In this document: positions 18,650 to 31,325 of the stretch, piece after piece
Layout of the letters: every line of letters begins with the position of its first letter
Numbering within the stretch: position 1 is the stretch's first letter
Source: Anas platyrhynchos
Taxonomy: Eukaryota; Chordata; Aves; Anseriformes; Anatidae
Assembly: GCF_047663525.1 (NCBI RefSeq)
Contig: NC_092613.1
Location: 6,411,501 to 6,475,500, forward strand
Length of the DNA stretch: 64,000 nucleotides
Reading direction: 5' to 3'
Program-made: the position numbers and the translations under genes
Notes under the pieces: model-generated
The model's input: only the letters and a program-made list of their open reading frames with translations
Told to the model about the DNA's origin: nothing
The model's database searches: none

Positions 18650-21600
18650 CGGACCCACGGGGATTTGCGCTGCTCGGGGAGGGAGGGACTCCCTGCAAGG
18701 TTATTTCCCTGTGCACCTTTACCCTGCCTGCAACCCGTTTACCACCACGCAGCCTCACATGGTCTCTTATCTACCTTGACAGAGGCAAGGCTGTAATTTG
18801 TCTACTAGCGGCGCCGCGCAAAAGACGCCCTGCCCAGGAGTGCCACGCAGAGCAAATCCCTGCTCGCCGCCTGCTGTGCCAGGGCTCGGAGAGGGACCCG
18901 CGCTCGGGGCTGGATCCATCCAGGTCTCCCAGGGTTTCGGAGACAACTCCCAGCCCAGAACCTGTTCTACCAGCAGCTCTGCACCCGTCAACACCTCCTC
19001 CAACGCCGGCCTGGAGGAGGTGAATTACCTTGGGCTGCGTGGGAGGAGGCAGCCGCTGGCTCTCCGGGATCCAAAACAGTCATTAAAACACCTCCGTCAG
19101 GGCGCAGACCGACCCTTTCCAAAGAGCAGGGGAGGGTGCCCCCCTCTTTGCAGCCCGGTCTGGATGCCTTGGGTGGAGCAGACACAGCTCCCCCATTTTT
19201 TTTAGGAGATTTGCTGCAGTAAAAAACACTCAGAAAGTCTTGGGGGAGGTGGGGGAAGCCTGAGCAGGTGGTGGTTTTTGGGTGCCGAAGCACTGTGCAT
19301 GCACACCCCGCTCCTGGCCTGGACCACCCAAGCCACCAGCCCCTCCAGGCTGGTCCCCAGTCCCCGTGCCCCCAGTTCTCACACCGTGCCCTCTTTGAAG
19401 GGCAGGGGGAAGGCAACGGGGGGCTCACTGGGGCCATGGGGGCACCCCAAGCACCGCAGGCTGGGCAGGTTGGTGGACGCCTCTGGGACCCCTGGGTCTG
19501 CGGCCCCCACAGGGTCCCCAGGGGCGGTGATGTGGCCAGGCCCCTTTCCCTGCCTCTGCCCCACAGGGTGTGCCCAGCGCCCGAGCAGCTCTCTGAACCA
19601 AAGGTGCCTGATTAAAATCCCGTCTCTAAAATACAGCCCTGTCAAATGAGCCATCCACCACGAGCCAGGCTCGTTCTGCTTTTCTTCCTCTTCGCTGTCA
19701 CAGCTGTCTTTCAAGTGCTGTCATACATACGGAAAGTTCAGTGAGCTGTGGCACAAGGGGAAAAAAATTACTTAAATAACCTTGTAAGCGTCCCGCTAAT
19801 TGCTGGCAAACTATATATAGCAGTCCAGCATCAGCAAGCTACTATAAAGCAATAAACCTTTCTGATTAATGCACAGTGAGCACTTTACTTGCAAAACTCA
19901 TTGCCAAAGGATATCACTGAAGCACAGGACTTAACAGGATTTATAAAAAGGATTACACCGGCGTAGTGAAAGAACACCCCCAGCTAGGATCTATACGGCA
20001 AAGGAACATAAAACCTCACGGTTTGTGATTCCTCTTGTTACGACGATGAGGAAATTCTAGACAGGCATTTAGGGGACAGGGATTAGGCAGGGGACAGGCG
20101 CTGGTGACGCTCGCCCCTCACACTCCCCCGGTCTTTATTTTCAGCTCAGACAATTTTTGAGCTGAATCAAAGACCCCCCCAAGGGGGCTGCTCCTCCGGG
20201 GACCTGTCCTGGTTCTCTCAAGCCCAGAACTGCTGGCGTGAACCTGCAGCGAGGAGTTCCCCGGGTCTGCTCCGCGCTGCAGGAAGAGCTCCCACCTCCC
20301 CAGCTGGGGCTGACTCATGCTGAGCTGTTCGGCTGCACGAAGCGTTGATCTCCAGCCTCCAGGACACTCCTGGTCTGAGATTTGTGCTGTCACAGAGCGG
20401 TTAGCTCATGTTTTCCCCTATGCTGCTTTTTTTTTTTTTTCTTTCATGTTTACTCTAATCCCAGGCTCTCACTCCCAGGTAGACAATGGCCAGCCTCGAG
20501 CCCATTGTCTTAAACATGAAGTCATGTTGAATTTTTCTCTCTGTGTGTCACTTTGTACTCTTCCTGAAGCTCATCGGCGCTTTTATCTTTTATTCCCAAA
20601 TCCCAATCCTGCAAGGTTCCTCAGAATGCCTTCATCATGACCCTTCATCTCTGCCATGCTGAATACACCCAAATTATCTGCAGGCTTATCTCGCCATTGC
20701 TGTTTCCTATCTGCTAACTGATTACTTACCTCTGGTTGGACTTTCCTTCTTACCCGTGGCTGACCTTTTCCAGCCTTTGCTCCTGGAAATCCAGGAAAAC
20801 TCTTACCTACTGAGTCACCCTTAGCCACTAGCTTGCCGACGCCTTCAGCGCACACCAGCAGCTTTGTGAAGCCAGACTTCCCTGTACAAAAGCTATTTCG
20901 GCTGCCCCACGCTCATCACCAAAGCAGCATTCCCCAGCTCAGCCCAAGCTGCAGGTCCCCAAAGCAGGATGTGATGAAATATGGGTGCGGGCACAAGTGG
21001 GGAACCAGGCTGACATTGATCCAGACCTGCTCCACGCACCAGGCTGCTGTGTGTGCTGCCCCAGATCTCCACCCAGGAGAGGAGGAGGAGGACAAGGGTA
21101 TGGTGCAGAGCTGTGCTTCTCCCCGGACACCCGCTTTGCCCAGGGTGGAGAGCTTGCAGCCAGCCCTGCAGCTCCTGAGGAGCTCCAGGAGGCCAGGCTG
21201 ATGCAGATCAGCACAAGGCACCCATTTATACCTGCTAAGGAGCTAGACCAGTATCAGCTGGTTTTGCCTTTTTTTTTTTTTTTTTTTCCCTTGGGAACAG
21301 TGTCCTGTGTCTCATCCCTATGCAGAGCCTGTTTCTTTGGCTACAGGGCAGTGGAGAGCTTCCAGTTTCCATAACCGTGCTGCAATTAGGGCATTCCTCT
21401 GCCTCGCCCCAGGGCCCAGCGGTGGATCCTGCACCTCCGCCTTGCCCTGCGTGGTCCCCAGCCTCGGCCCCAGCTCAGCTCCCCTACCTAAAATTCCTTC
21501 AGCTTTTGGGAAGATGGGGGTGATGCACTAGAAATTCATAGCACTGAGCTACCTGCACTGTACAAAGAAAGCCAGGCAGGAAAACATCTGAGGCTGGTGC

Positions 21601-24245
21601 GTTGCTGTTCAGAAACTGGGCAAAACCCAACCACAGAATAAAATCTTCTGTAGGAAGGGAACAGCCACTGTCCGAACTGCCTTGGAAGGAAGGAAGGAAG
21701 AAAAGGACATTTTAGACAAACACTAATTCAGAACTGCCCCCCTGGAGCCCCAGGGGTGCTGTGATGTTTTCGGGCTCCCCTCAGCCCTGCAGGGTGCCCT
21801 CCCCAGCAGATCCCCTCCTGTGGTGCCCCAGGACCACATCTCATGATGCACCAAAGCGGTGTCGCTGGCACCGTCCCAGCTGACCCATTACATGGACAGA
21901 CCGAGAGCAGCCGATGCTGCCAGCTGGAAAGCAGCTGTGTGGCAGATCCCATCCCTGACAGCACAGGAAATTAGCTGTAATTAATGAGGAATTCCTTCTG
22001 ATACGAGCAACGAGGCAGAGGTTGACTTTCCCCTCTGGGCTGGGGCAGGGAGCTGCAGGGGTGCAGCTGAGCTGCAAAAACCCCCAGGGCAGCACCCGGT
22101 GGAGCTGACACATCCCCAGGGAGCACCCTGGAAAAGGAGATTTTTATTTTTTTTTACAGCCAGCTAGGAGGGAGATTTTTGAATGGCCACATCAGGCCGA
22201 GCCCTTTGCTTCTCCCTCACTGCAGTTTTGACAGCAGAACCTTTCCAGTTGAAAATCGTTGCATAGATTTTTATTTTTTTTTTTTACTAACCAACTTAAG
22301 CAATTTTTGCAATTTTGAGCTTCCCTTGTTTTGCTCTGGGGGTTCTCAGCTGCCAAAATTTGCGGCTTGGGGGATGGTAGGCACAAGGCTCTGTTCAGTT
22401 CAAGGAGACGGGACTGACTCATGCCCTTCTAGAAATAAATCCAGTTTCATTACTGACTGCTCCAAGCATCATCTTCTCCTCCAAAGGAGAGCACCTTGAA
22501 ATTCCCCCTGGAACTGCAAGGGGCAGGAGAAGAGCTGGCTCCCAGGGCACAGAGCCAGGAGAGCTCAAAGCACACAGCTGCATCTTCCCCTCGAGACTCG
22601 AGGCGGGGGGTTTCCATGCTTCTAAGAAAGCTGAAATCCACAAAACTTTGTCAGCCATGGCAACTGATGGCCATGGGAATGGTTTTGTGCCAGACCAGGA
22701 TGAAAGCAGCGACTGGAGAACGTCGTATCGAAAAAGCGGGTGAACTTACAGAGAAAGGAGTTTGGGGTCAGGTTGTTCTTTTTGCTTTTTTCCCCCCAAT
22801 CTAAAACCCAGGCTGGCCATACGAAGTCAGCTGCAGCCTGCGATGAGCACACGTAGGTCTGGGACCTCACTGAGGACACCCCGGGTGCAGAGACGTGCTG
22901 GAGAGCCCCAGGCTTTGCTCGGCCACGGTTTGGGGAGTTTTGGTGCTGGGCTCCGAGGAGCACCCACGGGAGCCTGGTCCCACAGCACCCATCGCCCGCA
23001 TTGCCTTTCATCTCACCGCCATCCCTCCCTGCCCCGCAAACACGACCCCTTTTATTAAAGTCCCAAATTATTGTAATTAACGCCAAGCTCAAAGCAACTG
23101 CTCTCGACCCCGACTCGGCTGGGGTTTTCTGCTGCTGTTTCAGGTCTGAAGCAGGCTTTGTTTCCATGAAACCTCCCTGCATTTTCCAGCTCTTCCAGTC
23201 GGTCAGGTACAGCCATCGCCTCTGCCTCCACACCTTTCTTCCCCTGCCAGAATCGCAGCCGAGTTGTGTGAGCTCCCCCCGGGGATAGCGTGCCGCCCAG
23301 ATCCCGGGACGCAGCCCTGGCGCGGCGCCCGCTCGGGCAGCGAGCTCGGAGCCGAACCCCGGCACGGTGGGGCCGTGCTGGCAGCTCCCCCATCCCCAGC
23401 ACGTCGAGATTTGGGAGGAAAACGCGGGTGGGAAGGGCTCAGGGCGCTGGGCAGCAGCTCTGGGGGTGGGACGGGAGGTGCTGCCCCTGCGAGGGGGATG
23501 CAGAGGGGGACACGGTGACAGTCGAAGGGGGGTGGAAGTGGGAAGGGACCTCGGGAAGTCATCTGATGAAGGACACCATCAGCTTCTTTGTGAGCCACAC
23601 TGCTGGCTCCTGGTCACCTTGGTGTCCTGCGGGGCACCCGGGGCCTTTCTTGCCTGGCTGCTTCCCTGAGGGTGCCCCCAGTTTGTCCTAGGACTGGGGC
23701 TGGGGCTGGTCCTCCCCAGGGACAGGGCTTGGCACTTCCCAGGGAACCCCCCGAGGTCCCTGCAGCCCATTTCTCCAGCCTGTCCACGTCCCTTTGGATG
23801 GCTCAGGTTTGAAAATGGGGATGCTGCGATTGCTCTGGATACCTGGGGACAGGGACAAGGACCAGGAACACCCTGCCAAGGGCTGAGCATCAGCATCCCC
23901 TGCAGTGCAACCAGGCAGAGGCCCCATTTTGGTGCAAATTCTCCCCAGTCCTCCCCTCTCCTCCCTCCAGCCCCCACTTGCACCCACCCAGCTGCAGTTT
24001 TCGGGGGCTGTGATATAGGGAAGGGTGGCGTGGCGTGGCTGGGGGTGGACTGGGGCTCTCAGCAGAGCTGGGAGCAGCCAACGGGGGCTGGAAGAGATGA
24101 CCCCATGCAAGGCTGGTCCCAGGGCGTGCTGGCCTGAGAGCTATCACGAGGACATCGCCGGGTGGCAGGAAAGGGCCAGGATGTCTCCCCCAGGGGGCTG
24201 TGGACCAGCAGCTGCTCGTGGCCCACGCAGTGAGGAGCCCACGCG
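18650..24245. other. Intergenic DNA between LAD1 and TNNI1
   Basis: No coding exon is recognisable. The left edge (about 18400-18660) is CpG-rich and probably carries the LAD1 promoter. An A/T-rich island sits at 19735-20060, unlike its GC-rich surroundings. An AP-1 consensus TGACTCA lies at 20311-20317. T-runs occur near 20428-20441 and 21271-21287. A degraded CR1 copy is listed separately. Confidence 0.5.
23527..23815 (-). repeat. Degraded CR1 LINE fragment
   Basis: GTGGGAAGGGACCTC at the left and CCCATTTCTCCAGCCTGTCC with CCCTTTGGATGGC at the right are two separated blocks of the reverse-complement CR1 3' region. The middle is poorly preserved. Minus orientation, old copy. Confidence 0.65.
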
Positions 24246-24249
24246 GCGC

Positions 24250-24568
24250 AGCCCCGGAGACCGTCCTTTAATGCAGGGCACATCTCAGGCTGCACCCAAG
24301 GGTGGGGGAGCAGGGGGACCGGCTGGTGGCCCCTCCAGGAGCACGTCCCGTGGAGGTGATGCCCGCGGGAGCCGCTGTGCTGGGGCCGTGTGGGAGCAGG
24401 GCAAGAGGCAGAGCTGGAAGGAAGAAGCTCGGGTCTCCTTCCCGCACGGTTTTCCACACTTCTCATCTCGGTGCTGAGCTCGGGGTGAGGGTGCAAAGAG
24501 TACGGAGGGGCAGCAAGGGAAAAGGGGGCAGGGAGCGGGGTTGGGGACCTTCTTCTGCCCTGGCACAC
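24250..24568 (-). other. TNNI1: TNNI1 3' UTR exon with ATTAAA signal (approximate end)
   Basis: The TNNI1 stop codon is followed three bases later by a donor (GTAGGG at 24881). A strong acceptor, TTTCTCTCCCGCAG, ends at 24569, so 24568 leftward is likely an untranslated last exon. On the minus strand ATTAAA occurs at 24267-24272, which would put cleavage near 24250. I recall mammalian TNNI1 also having an untranslated final exon. Confidence 0.6.
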
Positions 24569-24884
24569 CTGCGGGAGAGAAACAGAGCAGAGAAGTGGGG
24601 CAGAAGAGGAATTTCACCAAAAGTTGCCCAAAGCTGGTGCCACCCATGCCCGCACTGTGCAGGATGAGCGCAGCGTGGGCAAACCCCGGGGAGATGGGGA
24701 GGAGAAGCCAGGGGAGATGCTGGTGGGGGCTCCACGCTTGGGATGTGTGGGGCAGGGACATGTCCCCCGTGTGGGGTGGGAGATGGGGCAGGCGGTGCCT
24801 CTTTGGGGCCGTTCTGCATTGCCCCAGCCACAAGCACAGGCAGGGGATGCTGCAGGGCGCACGGGGGGACGGAGCCCCTACCTC

Positions 24885-25604
24885 TCACTGCCCCGTGGGG
24901 GATTTGGCGGCGTCGAACATCTTCTTCCTCCCCTCCATCCCCGACATGGCCTCCACGTTCTTGCGCCAGTCGCCCACTTCCACGGGGCGCTCCTGCCGGG
25001 GGGAACGGGGACAGGGCTTAGTGGGGGGACAGCCGGCAGCCCCACACCGTCCCACCCCACGGCACGGAGCCCTGCTCGGGGTCAGCAGCTGCCCTGCTGC
25101 AAACCCCCATGCCCCGTGGGGCTGGGGCTGGCCAGGAGCTCTGGGTGCGCATGGGTACCTGCCCAAAACCTGGCTAAGCTGCACTGGGAGGCACGAAAAT
25201 CCCAGAAAATCTTTTCAGGAGGAAGAAGCCAGCACGTGGGACTAACTCCAGAGCTACACCAAATGCGAGCAGAACCATTTTCTGCGCCCATTTTCTGCGC
25301 AGGAGGCTCCCAGCTGCGCTTCCTCCCAGCTCTCGGATGGGACTGGGGTTGCTGGTGATACTGGGAGAGCCCAGCAGCCGCGGCTGGGGCAGAACGGGGA
25401 GGTGGAGGCGGCCCTGGGAGCGTGCCAGGCACCGGCCCTGCCAGCCCACAGGCATTCATAGATTACGAGCCGTGCCCCAAAATCATCTCACGGCATCTGC
25501 AACAGACTCAGATCTGGTCACCGCCTGGCGTTGAGATCTGTAAGTGCAGTTTTCTGTCCGAAGGGCTGAAAACATGCCCTACCAGCAACAGTGGGGAAAA
25601 AAAT

Positions 25605-25696
<92 letters not shown>

Positions 25697-28364
25697 TGTT
25701 GTGCTGCTGGGAAAGCAGCACAACTCTTCTTGGGAGGTGGGGGGGGGGATCTTTACATCCCAACATTGCTGCTGCTGAGGAAAGGACCAAAACATTGCAA
25801 TTCCTGAGCATGGCACTGAGAGAAAAATCCCCCCTGGTCTTTTTGGGGTTGTCAGAGTGCTCTGCTGCAGCACTGCCGGGATGTCTAGCCCGACAGCCAG
25901 CACGGTGACAGGATTTGTGCCTCCTCGTGGATATTTATCCTATGATGGGCTCAGGGCAGTGAGCCGGGACGAGGTCAAGGTGCAGAGCTGGGACCCCGGC
26001 CCCTCAGGGTGCCATTTCCCACCTGGAAGCAGCGACAGCTCCGGTGGCTGCTGGTGCTGTGTCCCCATGCCCACATCCCCCCCCTCGGAGGGGTTCAGCA
26101 CCCCCAGGTGGGTCTGGGCACCCCGTGCTGCCCCCAGTTTGGGGGACGACTTTCCCCTCTTGTATCTCTGCAGTCACTAGGACCGGGCTGCCTGTCTCCA
26201 GCGTGCTTGCTGGGCTCGCTTCCTCTTATCTAATCTGGCTCTGGGAGTCTCCTGGGTTGTTTTCTGGGCGTGATTGCAGTAAACAGGAGCTGTGCTCATT
26301 CCCAAGAAGACCAAAGACCAAACTCCGTGCGAGTGCAGCTCAGCAGCTACACCGAGGGGGCTGCAGTACCCCTGCTGGGTACCTGGAAAACCCTCGAGGC
26401 TTCCCAGGGGACCTTGGAGAAGGGCGAGGACAATCCCGGGAGCCCTCTCTGCCTCTGGGGGAGCGACCCACCTTCTCCGTGTCCTCCTTCTTGACGGATT
26501 TCAGGTTGGCTCTGAGGTCCATGGAGACCTTGTGCTTGGAGCCCAGCAGAGCCCTCAGCATGGCATCGGCGGAGACGCGGACCCGCCGCAGGGGCGGTCG
26601 CTTAAACTTCCCCCGCAGGTCAAGCACTTTGATTTTCAGGTCCTTAATCTGCGGGAGGAGGGCAGGGGGGGAGTCAGTGCCTTGCAGAAGATGCCCCTGT
26701 GTGTAGCAGGACACTGCTGACCCTGAGCCACAGCTGGGACAGGCCTGGCCTTGGGGACACCCGAGGGACCCGAGGGTCACCAAGGGACCGTCCACCCGAG
26801 CACAAAGCTACCCCTGCCCTGTCCCAGCTGCTTGCACGGCAGCCGGACCACCAGGAGCTCTTGGCCCTACAGGTGGTGCTCAGGGGGGTGAGGAGGTTGC
26901 CCAGGGACCCAGGGACCCCCTGCAGCAGGGACAGCCCCTGTGCTGAGTGACATCTGGGCCCAACATCACTTGTGCAGGGCAAAAGGCAGCCTTGAGGTGA
27001 GGCTGGGGCACGTCCCACGTCCCAGCTCAGCCCAGTCCCTGACAGACCCCCACCAAGCGGGCAGTTCCCGTAGCAGCAAGCCCGTCCTGCTGCCTACCTC
27101 CCTGGTGTTGTGGTTGCACTTGGCTTCGATGTCGTACCGCTCCTCGTCCACGATCTCAACCTTCTCGTGCAGCTCCCTGCACAGGTCCTGGGGGCCAAGC
27201 ACAGCAGGGGAGCACTGAATGCCGGCCCCTGTGCCCCGGAGGAGCCTTGCTCCACGCTCAGGACGCAGAAAAATACCTGGAGCTGGCTCAGGGACAGCCC
27301 GCTGGTGTGCAGAGGCGTGACGCGCTCCGCCAGGTACCTTTCCTTCTCTGACTGCTTGTCCACGATCTCCTGATCCCATTCCTCCTTCGCTTTTGCCAGC
27401 ATCAAGCTCTGTGGACACAAGCAGACGGCGGAGGTCTGAACGTCCAGGCTCCTGCATCCACCCCACAGCCTCCCCACACAGGGTCTGCGGGTGGGACGGG
27501 GACGTCCCCGCCTGCCCCCAAACCTCCCCTCGCTGCCGCTGCCCTCCCCAGGTCCCTGCTTTGCAGCAGCACACATCAAACCCCCCCCCCACAGCCTTCG
27601 TGTGGTGACCCCGGAGGCAGGGGAGCGGCGGGGCTGAGATCTCAGAGGGCTGCGGTGGTCCAGGTGGGTGCCGACCTCAGCACTTTCCTGCCTGGCTTGG
27701 CTCTGCCCAAGACCTTCCCAAGGGGAGATTTGCTCGGCGTTTCAGCCGCAGGGCCCACATGAGGGAGGGTTTCTGAGCCGACGAGGTGGGGACGGGAGCT
27801 GCTCCCAAAGCCCACGTTGGGGCCGTGCCCCATCGCTGTGCCACCAGCCCCAGCTCCGTTTCCCCAGCCAAACCCCAGGGAGTTTCCAGCCCTTAGGACT
27901 CACCTTCAACAGGAGCTTGCGCGAGGCTGTGATCTTGGATTTTCTCTAGGGGAAAGGGGAGGAAAAAAAAAAAAAAGCTTTGAAAACAAACTCAGAGCAA
28001 ACGCAGGGGAGCATCAAATCACTCGGAGAGGCAGGGCACTTACCTCCCTGCAGGCAGGCACGCGTTCGGGCAGGAGCAATAAGGAAGGAGAAGAGAGAAC
28101 GGGGCATCAGTGAGCAAAAAAAGCCAGAATTCCACCCAAATGTGGCAAGAGAGCTGTCATGGTACCCGCTGTGCCAGGTCCCCGAGGCTCGGGTCACAGC
28201 ACCCTCACCCACACCTCCCTGCTCAGCCTGGAGCCTGGCCCTGATGGGGCACAGGGGTCTCGAGCACTGCCCGGACCCCATAAAAACAGACGGGATCAAC
28301 CAGCACAAGCAGGGAGCATTTAACGACAGCTGAGGGAAACCCCTGCTACTTACGGCTCTGGCAT
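24885..28364 (-). CDS. TNNI1: TNNI1, slow skeletal troponin I
   Basis: Inhibitory subunit of slow-muscle (and embryonic heart) troponin. Coding exons: 28354-28364, 28044-28047, 27904-27945, 27277-27408, 27098-27187, 26472-26648, 24885-24992; total 564 bases, 187 residues, the same length as human. The start reads [19 protein letters not shown]; the ATG lies 20 bases inside exon 2. Residues 20-93 carry the troponin T-binding coiled coil. The inhibitory peptide [12 protein letters not shown] is at residues 106-117, followed by the switch region [15 protein letters not shown] and the mobile C-terminus ending KSPTGQ. It lacks the 30-residue N-terminal extension of cardiac TNNI3, and its sequence is near-identical to slow TnI. 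The second coding exon is only 4 bases. Same strand as LAD1 and TNNT2, forming a troponin I/T pair. Confidence 0.97.
25597..25695. repeat. (TAAAAA)n/(TAAAAAA)n simple repeat, TNNI1 intron
   Basis: About 100 bases of A-runs of five or six separated by single T. It lies in the last coding intron of TNNI1, between the exons at 26472-26648 and 24885-24992. Confidence 0.9.
28044..28047 (-). other. TNNI1: TNNI1 4-nt microexon (GGAG)
   Basis: Four bases, GGAG, flanked by TGCCTGCAG and GTAAGT. The previous exon ends ...GAG CC and the next begins AGA AAA. Only inclusion of GGAG gives Met-Pro-Glu-Pro-Glu-Arg-Lys in frame, matching MPEVERK of other slow troponin I proteins. Joining the neighbours directly would shift the frame. 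Confidence 0.85.
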
Positions 28365-30212
28365 CGTGGCTTCGTGCTGTTCTCCTAGAAATAAATAAAT
28401 GCAAGAAGAAATAACCAAAAAGGGAATGGAGCTGAAACAGGGGAGCGACTCCCAAAGCTGAGCTCCCCGTGGAGCCACGGGCTTGCATGGGACGGAGCGA
28501 GGGGCCATGGCCACACATCGCAGATTCCTTCAGCATCCACATCCCCATGAAATACTCACAGCTTCATATTTTAAATACTCTCGGTAACCCTATGCCCCAG
28601 CAGCAGCTGCAAAATGCTGTTCCCCAGCACTGCCTCTAACACCGTCCCTGCTCGCCCAGAGGCCAGGTGCTGCGTAAACCCGAGGGATAGAAAAATCCAG
28701 GGGAAAATGCCAATCTTTTGGAAAACACCAATTTTTCTGTCCTCTTTCCATCCAGCAGTTACAAACTGAAGACACGTTTCAGAAAGAAATGGCTTTCTGC
28801 AGTGTTTGGTTCTGTTCCTTTGAACTGAAACAAAGCTGAGATTTTTTGCCTCAACCTTTTGCATCCCCACGAATTTGGGAAACATTTTAAACAACCCCAA
28901 AGATTATTGCTGGGAAGAAAAAAAAAAAAAAAAAGCCTATTTCTGGTCTCCTGGAGTAGCTCTGAGGCATGCGTGGGGGCTGTGCTGAGCAGATCCCAGT
29001 GTTTCAGGCAGCTCTTCACCTCCCAGCCCCGTCCACTTGTCCCTGTCTCCTCCCCGTCCCCCGCTGCCTTGCCAGAACTGTGGCTTGAAGGATTGCAGCT
29101 GGCGAGGAAAATGCCATAAAATCCCAGCAGGAGCCCTCTCCCTCGGGACCTGCCAGATCCCTGGCCCTACAAGGAATAACCCCAAGAACAGGAGATAAAT
29201 ATTTATGGATATATACACATGTTTAGCAAATCCCCATCCATCAGTTGTAAGCCACCGATTTCACTCCTTTTTGGAGGTTTTTGGTGACAAAACGAACATC
29301 CCAGAGGACACACAAGGAAGGCAGATGCTCTTGGCTGACACGGGTCGGGTCCCAGCTGCTCCCTCCTGATCATCCCGGGGGGGGCAGCGAAGCCTTTGGC
29401 TTCCTGGCGCTGGGCAGGGGCTGGCGGAGCCACTCGGCGTCTCCCTCCTTCCCCGGTGGAACAAAGCCGCAGTCCCAGGAGCTGGCACCCACACCACACC
29501 TCAGCCCGGTGACCTCTACCAAGGTCAACCAAGTTTTGGGGCCAAACATTCCTAATTTGACCTCCCAGAGGGCAGCCAGGGCTCTACCGAGCAGTAAGAT
29601 GCGCCCAGCAAACTTGAGTCAGGGATTTTGGGGCTCCAGCCAGAAATAGAGCATCCGAAAAAGACTTTGCTCTCTGATGGGGACAAGAGGATCTGGGCAA
29701 GTTAATTCTGCAATGCCTCCATCCGTGAAAAGCTTAAAAACCATATAACAACTTTAAATCACAGAAAACCCCTTAATTCCAACACAGCCAGCCCTGACAC
29801 CCCCCCGCAGTGCAGGGGCTGGAGGCAGGCTGTGCACAACCAGCGCGATGCCACGCACGCTGCTCGCACCCCAAATTCCCCTCCCTGCTCCCACCAGTGA
29901 CCCTGAGCAGTGAAACCAGGATGAAAGGGATTAGTGCTCCCCAAAATGCTCCCGTTTGCCACTTTACGGGAAAATTCAACAAGCCTCAGCTGCAAAGCAG
30001 CCGGGGCAGGTACTTCTCCCCAAGCCTCTCTCCGGGAGCAGAGGAAACCTTTGGCAGATGCAGGTTGCACCGGGCTCTCTGCCAGACCCAGGAGCACCCC
30101 CCCATGAAGAAGTGGGAGAAAATCAGCCCAAATTTGCCTCCGGGGGGGAGCCAGTCCCACTGCTGGGCAACCCCAGCACCCGCAGCACAGCCGGGGCCGG
30201 GCCCCCTCTTAC

Positions 30213-30248
30213 CTCGGTGGTGCCTGGTGTCAGCGGAGCCGCGCACTG
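30213..30248 (-). other. TNNI1: TNNI1 exon 1, 5' untranslated (start approximate)
   Basis: A donor (CACCGAG then GTAAGA) ends this exon at 30213. The right end is inferred from a TATA-like TTTAATAC on the minus strand at 30272-30279. It would splice to 28384 (acceptor ATTTCTAG), 20 bases before the start codon. Confidence 0.55.
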
Positions 30249-30320
30249 CGGGGCCCGGCGGCGGAGGGGGAGTATTAAACCACAGGCGGCTTGCAAGTGG
30301 TCAGTAAAAATAGCACAAAT
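30249..30320 (-). promoter_or_regulatory. TNNI1: TNNI1 core promoter
   Basis: On the minus strand, a MEF2-like CTATTTTTAC (30304-30313, one mismatch to YTAWWWWTAR) precedes the TATA-like TTTAATAC (30272-30279). The immediate flank is GC-rich. A MEF2 site next to the TATA element is expected for a slow-muscle gene. Confidence 0.5.
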
Positions 30321-31139
30321 CCCCTCTTGTGTGCACACGTTTGCTGCGAGCCCCAGCGCCCTGTGACGTGCGGCACCCACCTGGGGCACGGCCTCGAGGA
30401 TGGCGCACCACGGGGCACCGCACGCGCGTGCTGTCGCACCCGTGTTTTATTGCAGCCATGACCCTCATGCGATTTGGGGAATTCCTGGGCTCTCGGTGGA
30501 TGGCTCACCCCGGTAATGCTGGTGCTCACTGCCCGATGCCCTGTGCGTGCACGTGTTTGTGTGTGCACGCAGCTGTGCCAAGCCAGGCTGACCAGGGGCG
30601 CAGTGCCCGTGCGCTTTCCACTGCGCTCCTCTCCCTTCTGAGCTGGAAAAGCCCTGCAAGGAGACAGAAGCCACAACCCACAGCACGGCGGTGTTTTTTC
30701 CCTGCAGAAAATCTCCTGACATGTTTTTTGTTTTTGGAAGAAAGCCTCTGAAGGGAGATGGGGGTGGATGGCCAGGCGAGCTGATGTGCAGGCGCCCATG
30801 CACGGTGGTGCCTGCGCACTGTGCAGAGCTGCAAGCACACAGCGAGATCCCCACGGGAGCACTGGCCACGGGGTTGTGGCTGAAGGGGGGCAGGACAGGG
30901 CACACCAACGAGGGGCAAGGGGGAAAAACAGCACAGATGGGCTTACACCGCCAGACCGGGTGGCTGCTTGGGACCAAGGAGGGGGCAGCCTCCTTTTTGT
31001 GCCGCAGCACCAGCCAGACTCGGTCCTCCAGACCCAGCACAGCCTGGCAGGTTGGGATGCTTCAGTGACTTCCAGCCCTTCATCAGCCCTGATGTTTTCC
31101 CCTTGAAATCACTGAAAATAAGCAAAAAAGCTGCCATCT

Positions 31140-31325
31140 GCCCCCCCACCCCACAAAGCCGGGTGTCCCCGCTGCAGGAGGCTGGGGCCGGCAGCACCTG
31201 TTCCCAGGGTATTTTTAGGGGCAAGTTTAGGAGCAAACAATTCCCAGCGTGTGGCCCAGCAGGGACAATGCCTGGTATTTTAATCCCGAGGCTATTATGG
31301 TCGTGGACGGACATGCAGCTGCGTG
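31140..31325 (-). promoter_or_regulatory. TNNI1: Candidate slow-muscle enhancer upstream of TNNI1
   Basis: About 0.9-1.1 kb upstream of the inferred start lie, in gene direction, an E-box CAGCTG (31316-31321), a MEF2-like CTAAAAATAC (31209-31218, one mismatch), an E-box CACCTG/CAGGTG (31195-31200) and a CACCCC box (31146-31153). The mammalian slow upstream regulatory element (SURE) of TNNI1 lies at a similar distance with E-box, MEF2 and CACC motifs. The motif set is seen; enhancer function is inferred. Confidence 0.35.
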
